DNA from: Roseibium sp. Sym1
GTDB taxonomy: Bacteria > Pseudomonadota > Alphaproteobacteria > Rhizobiales > Stappiaceae
NCBI RefSeq assembly: GCF_027359675.1
Contig: NZ_CP114786.1
Coordinates: forward strand, 3,260,501 to 3,324,500
Direction: 5' to 3'
DNA: 64,000 bases
Made by a program: the position numbers and the translations under genes. Numbering within the stretch: the first letter of the stretch is position 1; each line of letters opens with the position of its first letter. Shown here piece by piece: positions 25,533 to 33,481 of this stretch. Under the pieces are notes generated by a model, which saw nothing but the letters and a program-made list of their open reading frames with translations, was not told where the DNA came from and did not search any database.

Positions 25533-27299
25533 ATGCGCCGATATTTGATGACAGTGACTGTCAGTCTGCTCGCGACGAGCACGGCACTGGCGGGCGTCAC
25601 GGAAGAAGATCTGGCCAACGACCAGACCAATACTTCGCAAGTCGTTACCAACGGGATGGGCCGGCATCTGCAGCGCTACAGCCCGCTGGAGACCCTCAAC
25701 AAGGACAATGTCGCCAATCTCGTGCCCGTCTGGGCGTTCTCGCTCGGCGGCGAAAAGCAGCGCGGTCAGGAAAGCCAGCCGCTGATCTATGACGGCGTCA
25801 TGTACATCACCGGATCGTATTCGCGGCTCTATGCGATCGACGTGAAAACCGGTGAGGAACTCTGGCAGTACGATGCCCGTCTGCCCGAGGGGATCCTGCC
25901 CTGCTGCGACGTGATCAACCGCGGCGCCGCGATTTACGGCGACAAGATCTATTTCGGCACGCTCGACGCCCGCATCGTCGCGCTGGACCTGAAAACCGGC
26001 GATGTGGTGTGGCGCAAGAAAATCGCCAACTACAAGGAAGGCTATTCCTACACCGCCGCGCCGCTGATCGTGAAAGGGCTGGTCATCACCGGCAATTCCG
26101 GCGGCGAGTTCGGTATTGTCGGCGAAGTGCAGGCGCGCGACGCGGAGACCGGCGAACTTGTCTGGACCCGTCCGGTGATCGAAGGTCACATGGGCACGTT
26201 CAAGGGCGAGGAAAGCACCATGACCGGGACGCTGAACGCGACCTGGCCCGGGGATCTCTGGAAAACCGGCGGTGGGGCAACCTGGCTCGGCGGGTCCTAT
26301 GACGCCGACACGGACACGCTTGTGTTCGGCGCCGGCAACCCGGCACCCTGGAACAGCTGGCTGCGCAATGCCGGCGAACCCGTGGAAGGCAATGCCGGCG
26401 ACAATCTCTACGCCGCGTCGCGTCTCGGCATCAACCCGGACAACGGCGAAATCAAGTGGCATTTCCAGACGACCCCGCGGGAAGGCTGGGATTTCGACGG
26501 TGTGAACGAGGTTGTTGCCTTCGTCGACAGGGACGGCAACAAGCGTTTCGCTACGGCCGACCGGAACGGGTTCTTCTACGTGCTCAACCGGGAGGACGGC
26601 GCGTTCGTGAACGCCTATCCGTTCGTCAAGAAGATCTCCTGGGCCGAGGGCATCGATAAAAACGGCCGCCCGATCTATGTCGAAAGCAACCGGCCCGGCA
26701 ATCCCTCCGGCGCGGCCGACGGCAAGAAAGGCGAGGTCGTCTTCGCCGTGCCGTCGTTCCTCGGCGGCAAGAACTGGATGCCGATGGCCTACAGCAATCG
26801 AACGGGCAATTTCTACGTTCCGTCCAACGAGTGGGGCATGGACATCTGGAACGAGCCGATCAACTACAAGAAAGGCGCGGCCTATCTTGGAGCCGGCTTT
26901 ACCATCAAGCCGCTGTTCGAGGATCACATCGGCTCGCTGAAGGCGATCGATCCGAATACCGGTGAGATCAAGTGGGAATACAAGAACGGCGCGCCGTTGT
27001 GGGCCGGCGTCATGACGACGGCGGGCGGACTGGTGTTCACCGGGACCCCGGAAGGCAAGTTCCTCGCCCTTGATGACGAAACCGGCGAGGTCCTGTGGTC
27101 CTTCCAGACGGGCTCCGGCATCGTCGGCCAGCCGGTGACCTGGGAACAGGACGGCGAGCAATTCGTGTCGATCGTGTCCGGCTGGGGGGGCGCGGTTCCG
27201 CTCTGGGGCGGCGAAGTCGCCAAGAAGGTGAACTACCTCAATCAGGGCGGGATGGTCTGGACCTTCAAGCTGCCGAAACAGCTTGCGTCCGCGAACTGA
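25533..27299 (+). CDS. PQQ-dependent alcohol dehydrogenase, lanthanide type (XoxF/ExaF/PedH-like)
   Basis: A 588-residue periplasmic quinoprotein. Signal peptide [20 protein letters not shown] is followed by an eight-bladed propeller with tryptophan-docking-like repeats ([40 protein letters not shown]). Adjacent cysteines Cys124-Cys125 ([13 protein letters not shown]) form the vicinal disulphide near PQQ. The catalytic Asp320 sits in GWDFDGVNE with a second Asp322 two residues on; this extra Asp marks lanthanide-dependent enzymes, whereas calcium types have Ala or Ser there. GGGAGGAAGC precedes the start at 25533. It would oxidise short or aromatic alcohols in the periplasm and pass electrons to the PedF-like cytochrome. 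A strong hairpin terminator follows. The exact substrate class (methanol against longer alcohols) is open. Confidence 0.93.
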   Translation: MRRYLMTVTVSLLATSTALAGVTEEDLANDQTNTSQVVTNGMGRHLQRYSPLETLNKDNVANLVPVWAFSLGGEKQRGQESQPLIYDGVMYITGSYSRLYAIDVKTGEELWQYDARLPEGILPCCDVINRGAAIYGDKIYFGTLDARIVALDLKTGDVVWRKKIANYKEGYSYTAAPLIVKGLVITGNSGGEFGIVGEVQARDAETGELVWTRPVIEGHMGTFKGEESTMTGTLNATWPGDLWKTGGGATWLGGSYDADTDTLVFGAGNPAPWNSWLRNAGEPVEGNAGDNLYAASRLGINPDNGEIKWHFQTTPREGWDFDGVNEVVAFVDRDGNKRFATADRNGFFYVLNREDGAFVNAYPFVKKISWAEGIDKNGRPIYVESNRPGNPSGAADGKKGEVVFAVPSFLGGKNWMPMAYSNRTGNFYVPSNEWGMDIWNEPINYKKGAAYLGAGFTIKPLFEDHIGSLKAIDPNTGEIKWEYKNGAPLWAGVMTTAGGLVFTGTPEGKFLALDDETGEVLWSFQTGSGIVGQPVTWEQDGEQFVSIVSGWGGAVPLWGGEVAKKVNYLNQGGMVWTFKLPKQLASAN

Positions 27300-27315
27300 T
27301 CGCACGAAGGGACCG

Positions 27316-27342
27316 AAACGCGCACCTTGAGTGCGCGTTTTG
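27316..27342 (+). terminator. rho-independent terminator after PQQ dehydrogenase
   Basis: AAACGCGCAC (27316-27325), loop CTTGA, then GTGCGCGTTT (27331-27340) form a perfect 10-bp stem ending in a T run, 17 bases after the dehydrogenase stop. It would separate the dehydrogenase transcript from the regulator at 27423. Confidence 0.85.
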
Positions 27343-27422
27343 TCGGAACCGGGCTGCCGGCCCCACCGTGTATCGTGGCGGGGGCCGGCAAGGCCGGTGT
27401 CTTCGCAGACCGGGAGGAGAAG

Positions 27423-28388
27423 ATGGCGGTATCCATCGGGGGCGTGGCAGGCAATCACGCCGACTTTGTCTACAGCGTAACCGGATCGGCCAGGGCCGCG
27501 CAATCGCCCATTGCCGCGTCGTGGTGGCGGTCGCTTCACTATCACGGTCTCAGACCGGAAACGAGTGTGCGGCCCGATGCCCTGTCGGGGGCGGAACTGA
27601 ACTGCGCGCGGGGACAGATCGACGACATCCTTGCTATTGCCCGGCCCGTTATCGGACGGCTGTTCTCGGTTGTCGGCGATCCCGGCTGCTGTGTTGCCCT
27701 GAGCGATGCCGACGGCGTCGTCTGCGAAATGCGCTGCAAGACCGGCGACCGGAAGGAGTTCGACAATATCGGCTTGAGCCCGGGCAGCGTCTGGCGCGAG
27801 GAGACCGAAGGAACCAACGGTATCGGTACCTGCCTTGCCGAGAAACAGCCGATCATGATCCATCGCAATCAGCATTTCTACAAACGTAACACCGATCTGA
27901 GCTGCATCGACGCGCCGATTTTCGATTCCCGTGGCCGTCTGGCGGGCGCACTCGATGTCTCGAGCTGCCGATCCGACCTGACCATTGCCTTCGCCCGCGT
28001 GATCGCCGTTGCCGTCAGCGACGCGGCCCGCCAGATCGAGGCCGAGCTGTTCCATGCGGCCTATCCGGATGCCAGGATTGTCGTCGGGGAGGCGGGCTAC
28101 AAAGGCGGACCTGTTCTTTTCGCGATCAATGAGGACGATCTCATCGTTGGCGCGACGCGCGCGGCACGGCGGCTCTACAAGCTGCCGGCCGCCTGGCACG
28201 GAACACCGTGTCCTGCCAGCGACGTGCTCACGGGACGGCGCCACCGGTCCGACTTCAAGTCCGCCATCCGCGGCGAAGTCCAGCGGGCGCTGGCCCGGTC
28301 GAAAGGAAATGTCGCGGAGGCAGCCCGAGACCTCGGGATCAGCCGTGCGACCATGTACAGGCGCATGAAGACGCTCGCCGCGCAGTAG
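27423..28388 (+). CDS. GAF-Fis transcriptional regulator (AcoR-like, no AAA+ domain)
   Basis: A 321-residue regulator. The N-terminal part has the AcoR-type opening (SPIAASWWRSLHYHGLRPE) and a GAF sensory domain with GLSPGSVWREETEGTNGIGTCLAEKQP and IDAPIFDSRGRLAGALDVSS. The C-terminus is a Fis-type helix-turn-helix (GEVQRALARSKGNVAEAARDLGISRATMYRRMKTL in two stretches). The central sigma-54 AAA+ ATPase of full AcoR proteins is absent; only about 90 residues separate GAF and Fis. The start at 27423 follows GGGAGGAGAAG. Its place just after the dehydrogenase suggests control of the PQQ alcohol genes. Confidence 0.88.
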   Translation: MAVSIGGVAGNHADFVYSVTGSARAAQSPIAASWWRSLHYHGLRPETSVRPDALSGAELNCARGQIDDILAIARPVIGRLFSVVGDPGCCVALSDADGVVCEMRCKTGDRKEFDNIGLSPGSVWREETEGTNGIGTCLAEKQPIMIHRNQHFYKRNTDLSCIDAPIFDSRGRLAGALDVSSCRSDLTIAFARVIAVAVSDAARQIEAELFHAAYPDARIVVGEAGYKGGPVLFAINEDDLIVGATRAARRLYKLPAAWHGTPCPASDVLTGRRHRSDFKSAIRGEVQRALARSKGNVAEAARDLGISRATMYRRMKTLAAQ

Positions 28389-28561
28389 CGCCCGCGGAAG
28401 CCCGAACGCCGGCCGGCACTTGCGCCGCCGCGGCGCCGTCTCGCAACGCGGCTTCCGGTGATCTGTCTTTCGGGGAGGGTATAAAACCGTTGCATCCTTT
28501 TTGACCAAAATGAATACTGCTTAGGCGGTCTGTCGATCGCCAATGGGAGGAGCAACCGGAT

Positions 28562-29725
28562 TTGAAATGTGAACGCAGGACATATTCCTGCGGCATTGTC
28601 GTTGTGTTCGGAAGCGAACTGTCCGTGGAAGACTTCGCCGATGATCTCGCTGCCGCAGCGAAGGAGGCCGAGGCATCGCTGGCTTCGATATACTTCTGTC
28701 AGGAAAGCTTTGAACCGGAAGCGCTGGTGGCGGCGTTGCGCAAACACGCCCCCTGGCTGAAATACGTCGGCAGTTCGACCGCAGGAGAAATCACCCCTGC
28801 CGGCTATAGCGAAGGTCAGATTATCGCCATCCTGTTTCCGAACGACAGGTTCCAGGCGTCCGCGATTCTGATCGAGAATATCTCCACCTGCTCCATGGAC
28901 GACGTCGTGGCGCGGATCAGCGACACCCGCCGGGACTTCGAGGAAGGGCTGGAGAACGACGCGCCGTCCATTTTCTCCGTTCTGTTGATAGACGGCCTTT
29001 CGCGTGCCGAGGAGGCCTTCACCTCGGCGCTCTACTGGAGCCTCAACAACATTCCTCTGATCGGCGGATCCGCAGGCGACAACCTGCGTTTCCGGGAAAC
29101 CAGTCTCATCATGAACGGACGGGTCGCGACCGACGCGGCCATCGTCATTTTCATGCACAGCGAAGTGCCCTTCCGGGTGTTCAAGACCGACAATTTCGTG
29201 CCCACGAGTCACAAGCTGGTCGTGACCGCGTCGGATCCCGACAGCCGGACGGTCACGGAGTTGAACGCGGAGCCGGCGGCAAAAGCCTACGCGGAGGCGA
29301 TCGGTATCGATCCGGAATCGCTCGGACCGATGAGTTTCGCTTCCCACCCCGTCGTTGTCCGGGTCGGTGGCGACTATTATTGCCGCTCCATCCAGAAGCT
29401 TAATCCCGACGGTTCCCTGTCGTTTTTCTGTGCCATCGACGACGGCATCGTGCTGACCATCGCCCAGCCGATGGGAATGGTGGAATCCACCGGCGAGAAA
29501 TTGCGGGAAATCGAGGAGGACCTCGGCGGCATCGACGTATTGTTGGGCTTCGACTGCGTGCTGAGACGGCTGGATGCCCAGAACCGTCAGAGCTTTTCCG
29601 CACTTTCCGCGCTTTACCGGGAGTATAATGTTTCCGGTTTTTGCACCTACGGCGAACAGTTCCGCTCCATGCACCTAAACCAGACCCTGACGGGCATTGC
29701 ATTCGGACCCGGACCGGCGGATTGA
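28562..29725 (+). CDS. FIST domain sensory protein
   Basis: A 387-residue protein with a FIST-N domain (CGIVVVFGSELSVEDFADDL, VGSSTAGEITPAGYSEGQII, DGLSRAEEAFTSALYWSLNNIPLIGGSAGD in pieces) and a FIST-C domain (SFFCAIDDGIVLTIAQPMGMVEST; SGFCTYGEQF). FIST proteins bind small ligands, often amino acids, as inputs to signal transduction. It uses a TTG start with GGGAGGAG upstream; the ATG a few bases later is out of frame and followed by a stop. It ends four bases before the hybrid kinase gene, so ligand binding by this protein probably controls that kinase. Confidence 0.88.
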   Translation: MKCERRTYSCGIVVVFGSELSVEDFADDLAAAAKEAEASLASIYFCQESFEPEALVAALRKHAPWLKYVGSSTAGEITPAGYSEGQIIAILFPNDRFQASAILIENISTCSMDDVVARISDTRRDFEEGLENDAPSIFSVLLIDGLSRAEEAFTSALYWSLNNIPLIGGSAGDNLRFRETSLIMNGRVATDAAIVIFMHSEVPFRVFKTDNFVPTSHKLVVTASDPDSRTVTELNAEPAAKAYAEAIGIDPESLGPMSFASHPVVVRVGGDYYCRSIQKLNPDGSLSFFCAIDDGIVLTIAQPMGMVESTGEKLREIEEDLGGIDVLLGFDCVLRRLDAQNRQSFSALSALYREYNVSGFCTYGEQFRSMHLNQTLTGIAFGPGPAD

Positions 29726-29729
29726 CGAT

Positions 29730-31097
29730 ATGGCCTTGAGCGAAGTCGAAAAGCTGAAGCGGATAAATGCCGCGCTGATGGAGCGGGTGGAGCGGTCGAT
29801 GGACCAGCAGGGCAGCTCCTTTTCGCTTTTTCAAACGGCCATTGGCCTGGAAAAGCAGGTCCGCCAGAAGACCGACGAACTGGCCTTTGCCCTGCGCCGG
29901 CTGGAACATACCAACCAGGAACTCAACACCGCCAAGGAAGCCGCGGAACAGGCCAACATTTCCAAGACGCGCTTTCTCGCCGCGGCCAGCCACGACATTC
30001 TGCAGCCACTCAACGCCGCGAGCCTGTCGATTTCGACCCTGGCCGACCTGCAGACCACGGGGGAGGGCCGCGCCCTTGCCGCCCAGGTCGAAAACGCGCT
30101 TGCCACCATGGACGAACTGCTCAAGACACTGCTCGACATTTCCAAGCTCGACAGCGGTGTCATGGTGCCGGAGGTCCGCCCGCTCCCGCTCGCCGACATG
30201 TTGAACGGACTTCGCGACGATTTCGAAGCCTTTGCCGCCGAGCGCAGATTGCGCATTCGCTTCAGGTTTTCCCGGCACCAGGTCCTGTCCGACCGGACGA
30301 TGCTGAGACGGATCCTCCAGAACATCATTTCCAATGCCGTCAATTATACGCCCACCGGCGGTGTCCTGGTTGGAACGCGCAAACGCGGCGACCGGCTGCG
30401 GATCGACGTTGTCGACACCGGGATCGGCATTTCGGAGGAAGGGCTTCGCCACGTTTTCGAGGAATTCTATCGCGGCCGGCAGCCCAAATCGGTTCAGAAA
30501 AACATCTGCGGCGGCCTGGGGCTCGGACTCTCCATCGTTCAGCGCATGGCCACGGCGCTCGGTCACGAGCTCACGGTCAGCTCGTCGTCGGGGAAAGGCT
30601 CCCGCTTTTCCCTCTATGTCCCGCTTGCGGAGGCCGGCACCGCCGAGCAGACCGGCCCGGCGCCCGCGGCGTTGCGGTTGCCGGCCAATACCCTCGCCGG
30701 CGCACGCGTTCTGCTGCTGGAGAATGACCCGGCGGGCATCCAGGCCATGGAATCCCTGCTTTGGCGCTGGCAGTGCTCCGTCCGTATCGCCAGTCAGCGC
30801 CAGGAAGTCGACGAGATCCTCGCCGACGAAACCTGGCGGCCCGACGTTGTCCTGGCCGACCAGCACCTGGACAATGGCGATCTCGGCACGGAGATCGTGG
30901 AAGCGGTTCTGACCGGGCCGGAGCAGTCCATGCCGGTGATCTTCATCACGGCCGATCCGGATGACGACCTGACACACAAGGCAGGCGAACTGAACGCGGA
31001 GCTGATGTACAAGCCGGTAAAGCCCGCGGAACTGCGATCGCTGATGGCCAGTCTGCTGTCGCCGCGCCGGACGGGGCCTGCGCCCCCGCCGGTCTGA
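29730..31097 (+). CDS. hybrid histidine kinase with C-terminal receiver domain
   Basis: A 455-residue soluble hybrid kinase. A coiled-coil N-terminus (LEKQVRQKTDELAFALRRLEHTNQELNTAKEAAEQAN spans residues 40-77) leads to the HisKA box ASHDILQPLN with phosphorylated His88. The ATPase domain has the N box ILQNIISNAVNYTP, G1 VDTGIGISEEGL and G2 GGLGLGLSIV. A receiver domain follows (RVLLLENDPAG; phosphoacceptor Asp in VVLADQHLDNG; Lys in LMYKPVKPAEL). There is no membrane segment, so input comes from a partner, most plausibly the FIST protein encoded four bases upstream. The likely output is the convergent NarL-type regulator at 31133. Confidence 0.92.
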   Translation: MALSEVEKLKRINAALMERVERSMDQQGSSFSLFQTAIGLEKQVRQKTDELAFALRRLEHTNQELNTAKEAAEQANISKTRFLAAASHDILQPLNAASLSISTLADLQTTGEGRALAAQVENALATMDELLKTLLDISKLDSGVMVPEVRPLPLADMLNGLRDDFEAFAAERRLRIRFRFSRHQVLSDRTMLRRILQNIISNAVNYTPTGGVLVGTRKRGDRLRIDVVDTGIGISEEGLRHVFEEFYRGRQPKSVQKNICGGLGLGLSIVQRMATALGHELTVSSSSGKGSRFSLYVPLAEAGTAEQTGPAPAALRLPANTLAGARVLLLENDPAGIQAMESLLWRWQCSVRIASQRQEVDEILADETWRPDVVLADQHLDNGDLGTEIVEAVLTGPEQSMPVIFITADPDDDLTHKAGELNAELMYKPVKPAELRSLMASLLSPRRTGPAPPPV

Positions 31098-31132
31098 CCG
31101 CAGGGCGGCGGTTCATCCGGTTTCGCCGCGGT

Positions 31133-31843
31133 TCAGGTGTCGGTCGGAGCGCGCCGGTGGCTCTCGTCGGCTTCCAGAAGGTTTTCGGCGTCTAGCCGGG
31201 AGACTTCAATCACCGCCTTTGTGCGGCTGTAGACATTCAGTTTGCGCAGGATTTCCGACACATGCGCCTTGACGGTGGTTATGCCGATATCGAGTTCGTA
31301 GGCGATCTGCTTGTTGAGAAGGCCGGCGCGCATCATCTGCAGAACGCGCTGCTGCTGCGGGGTCAGCGTTGCGATGCGGGCAATGATATCCTTGCGTTCG
31401 AGATCCTCTCCCGTCGGCTCCTGCGGTTTGTAGTCGTCCGGCAGATAGACGTCTCCGTCCATGACCACCTTGACGGCTTCGGCAAGGTCCTTCTTGCTGC
31501 TGGATTTCGGAATAAAGCCGCCGATCCCGTAGGTCAGCGCTTCCTCGATGACCCTGGGATCGTCATGACCCGAGACGACGACAACGGGAAGCCGCGGAAA
31601 CAGGCCCCGGATCCGCATCAGACCGCTGAACCCGTCCGCGTCCGGGATGTTGAGGTCCAGAAGGAGCAGGTCGAAACTCTTGTCCGCTTCAAGGATCTCG
31701 ATCGCCGATCCAACGCTCGTTGCGTCAACCATTTCGACCGTGGGAAGCACGTTCCTGAGGGCTCCCAGAAGTGCTTCGCTGAACAGCGGGTGATCATCAA
31801 CTATCAAGACCCTTGTCATCTCGTCCTTCACGCTCGTCAGCAT
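31133..31843 (-). CDS. NarL/FixJ-type LuxR response regulator
   Basis: A 236-residue response regulator. Receiver domain: acidic pair DDHPLF near residue 17, phosphoacceptor Asp in LLLLDLNIPDADG, Lys in GGFIPKSSSKKDL. The C-terminal LuxR-type helix-turn-helix reads LTPQQQRVLQMMRAGLLNKQIAYELDIGITTVKAHVSEILRKLNV in two stretches. The start is either 31843 or 31819, the latter preceded by AAGGACGAG. It is convergent with the hybrid kinase gene (36-base gap) and probably its partner. In related PQQ clusters such regulators activate quinoprotein alcohol dehydrogenase genes. Confidence 0.92.
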   Translation of the reverse strand: MLTSVKDEMTRVLIVDDHPLFSEALLGALRNVLPTVEMVDATSVGSAIEILEADKSFDLLLLDLNIPDADGFSGLMRIRGLFPRLPVVVVSGHDDPRVIEEALTYGIGGFIPKSSSKKDLAEAVKVVMDGDVYLPDDYKPQEPTGEDLERKDIIARIATLTPQQQRVLQMMRAGLLNKQIAYELDIGITTVKAHVSEILRKLNVYSRTKAVIEVSRLDAENLLEADESHRRAPTDT

Positions 31844-31952
31844 CGATCACGACAGGATAGCATATCTCATTCACTTTAAAACGGCGCTCGAGTCACGACA
31901 TGATGCAACCCGTCTTGTTCAGGCGGCGGCTTGAAAGGTTTGCGGAAGTAGC

Positions 31953-32162
31953 TTAAGCGATTGACTTGACGTAGGAATCGGTTGTCCAGGCCCATCGCTC
32001 CACCTCATCCCGCGAGCGACGCCCGCCATGACCGGAGATACGTTGCCACCGTTTGCTTTGCCAGCCGTTGAACGCAACAAGGTTCGAGCAGGATGCATCG
32101 GTAGAGGCCGAAATCCGCCCAAATTCAAAGTTTGCAACAGAGACCGCGCGAACCTGGGTCAT
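31953..32162 (-). CDS. possible 69-residue protein coupled to adaptor gene stop
   Basis: An ATG at 32160-32162 overlaps the TGA of the HlyD-type gene (ATGA) and opens 69 codons ending at TAA. The frame reads MTQVRAVSVANFEFG and ends RWAWTTDSYVKSIA. The GGGAGGA just before the ATG is closer than optimal. It may be a fourth small gene of the secretion operon or a chance frame. I do not recognise it. The rest of the gap (31844-31952) shows no features. Confidence 0.3.
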   Translation of the reverse strand: MTQVRAVSVANFEFGRISASTDASCSNLVAFNGWQSKRWQRISGHGGRRSRDEVERWAWTTDSYVKSIA

Positions 32163-33475
32163 TCCTCCCGAAAGGCCCGGTTGATCTGGTCCATCAACGG
32201 CTTCGTCAGGTAATTGAGCGCGGTGCGGTCCTTGGTCCTGATGAATGCTTCGACGGGCATGCCGGAAATCAGCGTGTGGCCGTTGAGCCGGGCTAGCTCG
32301 GTCTCCGGAATCGCGATCCGCACCTTGTAGAAGGATTGCCCCGTCTGCTCGTTCACCACAACGTTGGGAGACACGGTCTTCACGGAACCGTCAATCTCGG
32401 GCGTTGTTCGTTGATTGAAGGCGGAGAAGCGCAGCTTCGACAGTTGTCCCGCATGGATTTCGTCGACGAATTGCGGCTCGACATTGGCCTCAATCTCGAA
32501 GTGACCGTCCTGAGGGATGAGTTGCAGGACCGGATCCCCCGGACCGATGACACCGCCGATGGTAAAGACACTGAGTTCATGGACAATCCCGGCAACCGGT
32601 GCCGTGATTTCAACCCTGCTGAGCTGCTCCAGCGTCGCATGGAGCTGCTGCGTCATGTCGTTGACTTCCTGTTCGACCTGACGCAGTTCGGTCAGCACCG
32701 TTTGCCGGAACTCCCTTTCAATTTGCAGGATCTGGATTTCGGTTTCGCTGATCGCATTCTGGATGCGGGCGAGCTCCGCGTCTCTCTCCGCGATCTGCCC
32801 GATAATGTCTTCCCGTTGCCGCTCAAGCGCCATCAACTGCGACTTGGGCGACAGCCCCTTTTCATTCAGGGTGCGGATGCTGTCGAGTTCCTGGTCCAGA
32901 AAACCGAGCTGGGTGCGCTTGGATGTCTTGAGCGCCTCCATCCCGGCGATCTGGTTCTCGAATTGATGGACTTTCTCCCGCAGCTGTGAAATCTGCCCTT
33001 CCCGGGTGATGCGCCGGGCCTCGAAGAGTTTCCGCTGTCCCGTCTTCACCGCGGGAATGATGTCGACCTCCAGGAGTTCCAGAATGCCGTCATCCCACCG
33101 GACCGCGTTCAATTCGTCCCGTTCGGCGACAAGTCTCGCGCGCTGCGCGACACCTTCCCGCAACCGGTTCTCGTAGATCTTGAGATTTGCCTTCAGCAAG
33201 GTGTCGTCGAGACGGATGAGCAGGTCGCCCTTTTCGACACGGTCTCCGTCATCGACCCGGATCCTGTCCACGATGCCGCCGTCCAGATGCTGGACGGTTT
33301 TGGGTTTTCCGAGGACAACGACCTGCCCCGTGGCGATGACGGCTCCCGAAAGGTTGGTGAAGGCAGCCCATGCTCCGCCGGCGACAAACAGAAACAAAAT
33401 GAGCGCCAGCCCGGTACCCACAATTCGGCCGGTGGACGTCTTGACCTCGGTATCGCTGGACTGGTGCATCCCCAT
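32159..33475 (-). CDS. type I secretion periplasmic adaptor, HlyD family
   Basis: A 438-residue membrane fusion protein. One N-terminal membrane helix (GTGLALILFLFVAGGAWAAF) is followed by the first half-lipoyl motif (GKPKTVQHLDGGIVDRIRVDDGDRVEKGDLLIRLDDTLLKA in pieces) and a long coiled-coil hairpin (about residues 100-290, rich in Leu/Glu/Gln). The second half-lipoyl and beta-barrel segment reads VEITAPVAGIVHELSVFTIGGV. The end LISGMPVEAFIRTKDRTALNYLTKPL is the family's C-terminal signature. It starts six bases after the exporter gene stop. It links the inner membrane ABC exporter to an outer membrane TolC-type channel, whose gene is not in the window. Confidence 0.93.
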   Translation of the reverse strand: MGMHQSSDTEVKTSTGRIVGTGLALILFLFVAGGAWAAFTNLSGAVIATGQVVVLGKPKTVQHLDGGIVDRIRVDDGDRVEKGDLLIRLDDTLLKANLKIYENRLREGVAQRARLVAERDELNAVRWDDGILELLEVDIIPAVKTGQRKLFEARRITREGQISQLREKVHQFENQIAGMEALKTSKRTQLGFLDQELDSIRTLNEKGLSPKSQLMALERQREDIIGQIAERDAELARIQNAISETEIQILQIEREFRQTVLTELRQVEQEVNDMTQQLHATLEQLSRVEITAPVAGIVHELSVFTIGGVIGPGDPVLQLIPQDGHFEIEANVEPQFVDEIHAGQLSKLRFSAFNQRTTPEIDGSVKTVSPNVVVNEQTGQSFYKVRIAIPETELARLNGHTLISGMPVEAFIRTKDRTALNYLTKPLMDQINRAFREE

Positions 33476-33481
33476 GTTCCG

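Noticed and set aside
25332..28508. A 1058-residue minus-strand open frame opposite the PQQ dehydrogenase and GAF-Fis regulator
   Set aside because: It spans two well-supported plus-strand genes and a strong terminator and shows no domain. It is a GC-rich shadow frame.
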